From contig OY741283.1 of NCBI GenBank assembly GCA_963514095.1, positions 3,862,042 through 3,926,041 of the forward strand: a stretch of DNA of 64,000 bases, read 5' to 3'. Position numbers and translations under genes: made by a program. Source of the stretch: Eutrigla gurnardus (Eukaryota; Chordata; Actinopteri; Perciformes; Triglidae). The notes below the pieces were generated by a model. The model saw nothing but the letters and a program-made list of their open reading frames with translations. It ran no database searches and was not told the origin of the DNA. Shown here one piece after another: positions 59,901-64,000 of this stretch. The first letter of the stretch is position 1. Every line of letters begins with the position of its first letter.

Positions 59901-62900
59901 TCATGTAGACCTTATATTTCCAACATTACACAACCAAAAAGTCCTCATAATGACTAAAATTCCATCATTAATTAACTCAGTTAATAGCTTTACTTTTGTA
60001 TTCCAATTTTAAGCACATAATTCCTTTGGAATCAGGTTTTCTTTTTGGGTCCTTGTAGCCAACTGATTAGTCTTTGTAATAGAGAGGAAATAAAGCAGGG
60101 CAATTAATTTGACAAGCCCTCTTCATTCTGATTCTTATTCAGAATTGGGACGCGTTATTCCCATGACTTTCAGGCTGACCTCGCTTCATAATGATTCACT
60201 TCCTTCTGTGTGAAAGTAGAAGCGCTGTCTTGTCTCCGAGCTGAAGCCGCGGAGCCACAAGTCTCACGAGGGCCGCTGAGCGGCTGCATTGGCCGGTGAT
60301 TGTCAGTTTCAGTTGATGTGATGGATAGACGCAGCCTTAAGAGCAGCAGGAGAGGCCGGTTTAGACAGAAACCTCACAGCCCTGGCTTGTATATCGAAGA
60401 CGGACCACTTTTGCATGTGGCAGCACATTAGTCCACACACACCACGTTCAAAGCCGATGTACCGACACGGGAATCGATGTTCGGGTCTCCAGCAGTGTGC
60501 CATCAAGTCTGTTTGGAGCAAACTGACAGTAGACCTGCATTTATCATTCATCCAACCGGACAAATACGGGAGGCTTTTTCACAGAAGGGGTCACATTTTT
60601 GCTTCATTAGTCCTTTTTTGTTGTTGTTGTTGCATTAATACACTCTCAAATCACATCTCCCGTTGAGGAAAAACAGCCAATTATTCTACATGAACACCAA
60701 GGAAAATGAAGCAGCTACTCGTTTCCCTGGAATACAGTCAATTACACACAGGGATCATTTAAAGGGAATTCACCAGAAGAGCTGCAAAGCTTTATGACCA
60801 CGGATCTTTAGATATACACGGTTATTCCAACCATGGAGTTAATTTGCAAATGTCTTGCCTCTTAAAGCGCCAAACAAATGTTGTGAATAAATTAATTTCA
60901 CCTGGGTAATTGGGACAAATAATGTAATCATTGCACCTGGTTAAAGTGATTACTGATGCATTTAAATAGGAATAAACAGAGGATTATGTCTGAAAACAAA
61001 ATATCAATACTTTATGGGCAAGAAAGTGATTTTAGGTATTGCTGTTATTTTTGTTATTTTTTTCAGTCACAAACTGAATCACTGGAGGTGAAAAGTTATA
61101 ACAGATCTATGGGTTCATCCGGAGGTGGACGCGACTATAAGCAGCAAATCTAATGGAAATCCAACCAATCGTTGAGACATTTCACTCAAAAGCACAAAGA
61201 TCAACCTCGTGGTGACACTAGAGGAAAAAGTCAGTCGGGTCCATCCTCTCTGGACCGCGAATGTCCGTATAAAGTTTCATAGCAATCCATCAAACGGTTG
61301 TTGAGATGTTTTAGCAGCAACAATAAAAGGAGCCGTGCAGCCGACACTTTATATTATACTTCAGGTATCAAGTTTCCCTCCGGCTTCCACAGGTTGATTT
61401 CAGTATTAGTATTCATGGTGTCACACACAGACATTGATTAGGAACATAAAACACGTATTCTGATGCGTCACATGAAGGGGCCACGAGGTCACCGCCGACC
61501 ACTCATAGGAATACATCAAAATCTCTTAGCAATAAAGTGTTGTGTACATAACACCTCGAGGACAGAGCGAGCCTCCGGTTGCTGCACCTGCTGCACGGAC
61601 CGGCGACATCACAGGAACAGGAAATTCTTATTCAGCGCGTGTCAAGATTATATTCACCGGGAGACAAGACGCTTCAAGTCACGTCATCTCCTGCTGGTTA
61701 AGTGAGAAGAATGAATGTTGTTTTTTTAGATAGTCCTTATAAGTAAAAATTGCAACACAATTATGTTTCATAAACCGAATCGACACAAGCAAGAAGGGCC
61801 GGTGACGATATTAGCATAAATTGTTTCCGGTTTGCTCATTTCAGGCATCAAAATAGAAACGCATGTACATAATAACGCGACATCTTGAAACATAATCACA
61901 TGTTAAGTAATGTAAATGCATGAGGCGCTCGGCTGTAAACAGGATCTTCCACTGTGTGCGTCTCCGAGGGCAGGGGAAGACAAGGGCAGGGTGACCTGCA
62001 CACTTATGGAGGGACGAGGAGAGGTCGTTTCATTCCCGCCGCCTTGACAATGGTGATTTTTCACTATTAGGTTCCATTAGTTTTAGTTTAAGACTTCATA
62101 AAGGAAATCATCCGGCGTAATTTGCTATCACAGCGTGTGAGAAATGGCAGCGAGGTGATTACACAACGGGTCGTCACGGAGACGACGCTGGGACAGAAAG
62201 GCCTGCAAAGGATGAACGGCCTTTTATATATAAAAAAAAATCACATAAAATGATGAAAATGAAGAAGAAACCAGACAAGTATAAAGTTCTTGTCAAATAT
62301 GAATAGCCATTTAAACCTAAACACGTTCTCACAACTTCAACTTCCCAAAAATACATTTGTTTTGCATGAATATCTATTCTAATGTATGCTGGATCTAATC
62401 TACCACGTATTTAGTATAAGATAGAGAAGGGTCGGCTTTCCTGCTCCTTCCTGGATCAAATCTATACCACTAATGTCGGCATTTGATGCACGTGCACGTC
62501 CGCATACTTAAATGTAGGAGTGTACACTACAGGTAGGACATGTGCAGGACCAGATGAGCAAAGAGGATCTCTGGGTTTCTAAATAGTTTTAGGGAATTTG
62601 CTTGAAGAAATGATTACGGCACATAAACCTCCCTAAAACCACAAACATTGTTGTGATAAAACCTCAAACAAACCTTTAACGATGTGGAGTTTTAGGTGAA
62701 TTCCTGCAGCAACCGTCTTTAGCCCTCATTACCTCACGTGATGCAGACTTTTGAATTTATGAATCCATGTTTGGTACATTAGCTTCTCCACAATCGTTTC
62801 ATCACGTCCCGTCCAGCTTCTAAACCTCGCAGCGAACACCCAAAGCCCCGGCATTTCTTCTTCTGCCCCTTCAACCATCCCAGCAAACCTTCAATAATCC

Positions 62901-64000
62901 CAGTAAATCTAAAAACGATGACCTTGAGGAAGAAAAGGTGCATAACAGCAACGCTGAGAGCACATCATGTTTTTTTGTTCTTGCTCTTTCTTTCCTCTTT
63001 TATTTCTCAGAAACCAAAGGACCGTGGCAGGAGATTTCATTTAACAGAGGGCTGAAGGAAAAAAATGGATGATCGCGCAATTCTGATACAAAAATCAGAA
63101 CAATAAAATTGGAAACAAAGAGACTGCTCATCCTGCACGGGGAGGCGAGTCACAAAGGAGACGGTTTCAAAATGGTGGCACCCGGAGAGAGAAAAAAGAA
63201 ACGAAAAAGACGTCAGCAAAAAGAAGATTTTTTTCTTTCGTGAAGTAAAAGCCAGACAGGAAAAGACGGGGCCACCATATGGCGAGGCAGCGGCGCTGCG
63301 TGGGGACAGATATAGAGAGTTAATGGGACTCAGGTGCTGCTGGTTGTCTCATCAGGCCGCCCCTCACCTCTCACCGCCTCCTGACCAACAACCCGGCTCG
63401 CTCATCCATCTTGTCTTCTTCTCTTTTCTCATTTTCATACCTTTCATTTTCATACATGGCGTCTTCAATTTGAATGTAGACAGAAACTTACTCAATGTCA
63501 CTTTATTCACAGAACTCATTCTGATGAGCGTTAAGAAAAACAGTTATATTGTTCACTTAGTGGTTCCCAATAAAACAAGAAACATCCCAGAGCAACCATT
63601 ACATACAGAATGTATAAATACCAGTTTCCCTTTTACACTGCAGAGAAAGATGCACACCAAATTGTTTAAAGGTGCAATGAAGAGCGGATTATAGCAGGTT
63701 TTTTACCTGTAATATGTTGTTTGCTTCCATTGATTATTGTATTGTCAACACTGACGCTCCTCATCCGCACCATCTTGACATTTAAAAGTCCTCCACAGAA
63801 TCTTTGCAAATGATATGAATATTTCAAATCACAGCTTGAATCCAGAGAAACTCCGAAAATAAATAAATAAAAGTATAATTCCATCCTCTTGCATAACAAT
63901 GAGGACATGTTTTTCCTCCACATTCATCAACCTCCCGCTGCTCTCCACTCGGAGAGAATGTTAAGATGCTTTGCCAAAGTGCCGCGTTCCTCTCCTGCTG
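59901..64000. other. Intergenic sequence, no supported gene
   Basis: Apart from the repeat fragment at 61161, it contains only short frames. The 123-codon frame at 63323-63694 has a hydrophobic stretch but no recognisable domain. Confidence 0.5.
61161..61312 (+). repeat. Interspersed repeat fragment, same family as 32561-32650
   Basis: It contains TTTCACTCAAAAGCACAAAG, GTGGTGACACTAGAGGAAAA, AAAGTTTCATAGCAATCCAT and GTTGTTGAGATGTTTTAG. It is a longer part of the family, which looks old and non-coding. Confidence 0.45.

Noticed and set aside
1..64000. CRISPR arrays, operons or other prokaryotic systems
   Set aside because: Tandem repeats here lack unique spacers of constant size, there are no packed genes, and the repeat content is that of a vertebrate.

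Overview
This window looks like non-coding vertebrate DNA, most probably from a teleost fish. The evidence is the repeat content: hAT-type miniature elements, L2/Maui-like LINE tails, a TTAA-flanked miniature element, and many long GT/CA, CTT, AAC and poly-G microsatellites. There is no operon-like gene packing. Almost all open frames are under 140 codons, overlap others on both strands, and have no recognisable domain. I found no convincing protein-coding exon of a host gene, no tRNA or rRNA gene and no CRISPR array.

The centrepiece is one complete LTR retrotransposon on the minus strand at 16523-23076. It has two almost identical LTRs of about 1.77 kb, with TG...CA ends and a 4-bp GTGG target-site duplication. 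The primer-binding site matches the 3' end of elongator tRNA-Met, and there is a polypurine tract. The only long reading frame is a Gag-like protein of 608 codons. There is no protease, reverse transcriptase, RNase H or integrase, and the 3-kb interior leaves no room for them. It is therefore a gag-only, apparently non-autonomous element. I saw only two substitutions and one 2-bp microsatellite difference between its LTRs, so it inserted very recently.

Layout. 1-6100 is unique sequence with one CpG/E-box patch. 6100-7240 holds two opposed L2-type LINE tails. 7240-15720 is unique sequence with small repeats. 15728-16263 is hAT miniature element copy 1. 16523-23076 is the gag-only element. 23080-27120 is unique sequence with possible conserved non-coding blocks. 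27132-27705 and 33773-34291 are hAT copies 2 and 3. 29674-30001 is a 31-bp minisatellite ending in a hAT-like terminus. 40169-40690 is the TTAA-type miniature element. 45030-45487 is a second hAT-like family. 53840-54340 is a CpG-rich patch with a perfect splice donor on the minus strand, perhaps a non-coding first exon. 56600-59420 is rich in microsatellites and minisatellites.

The hAT calls are well supported because each insertion carries its own 8-bp target duplication (8/8, 7/8, 7/8 and 7/8 matches). Promoter, first-exon and conserved-element calls are inference and are scored low.
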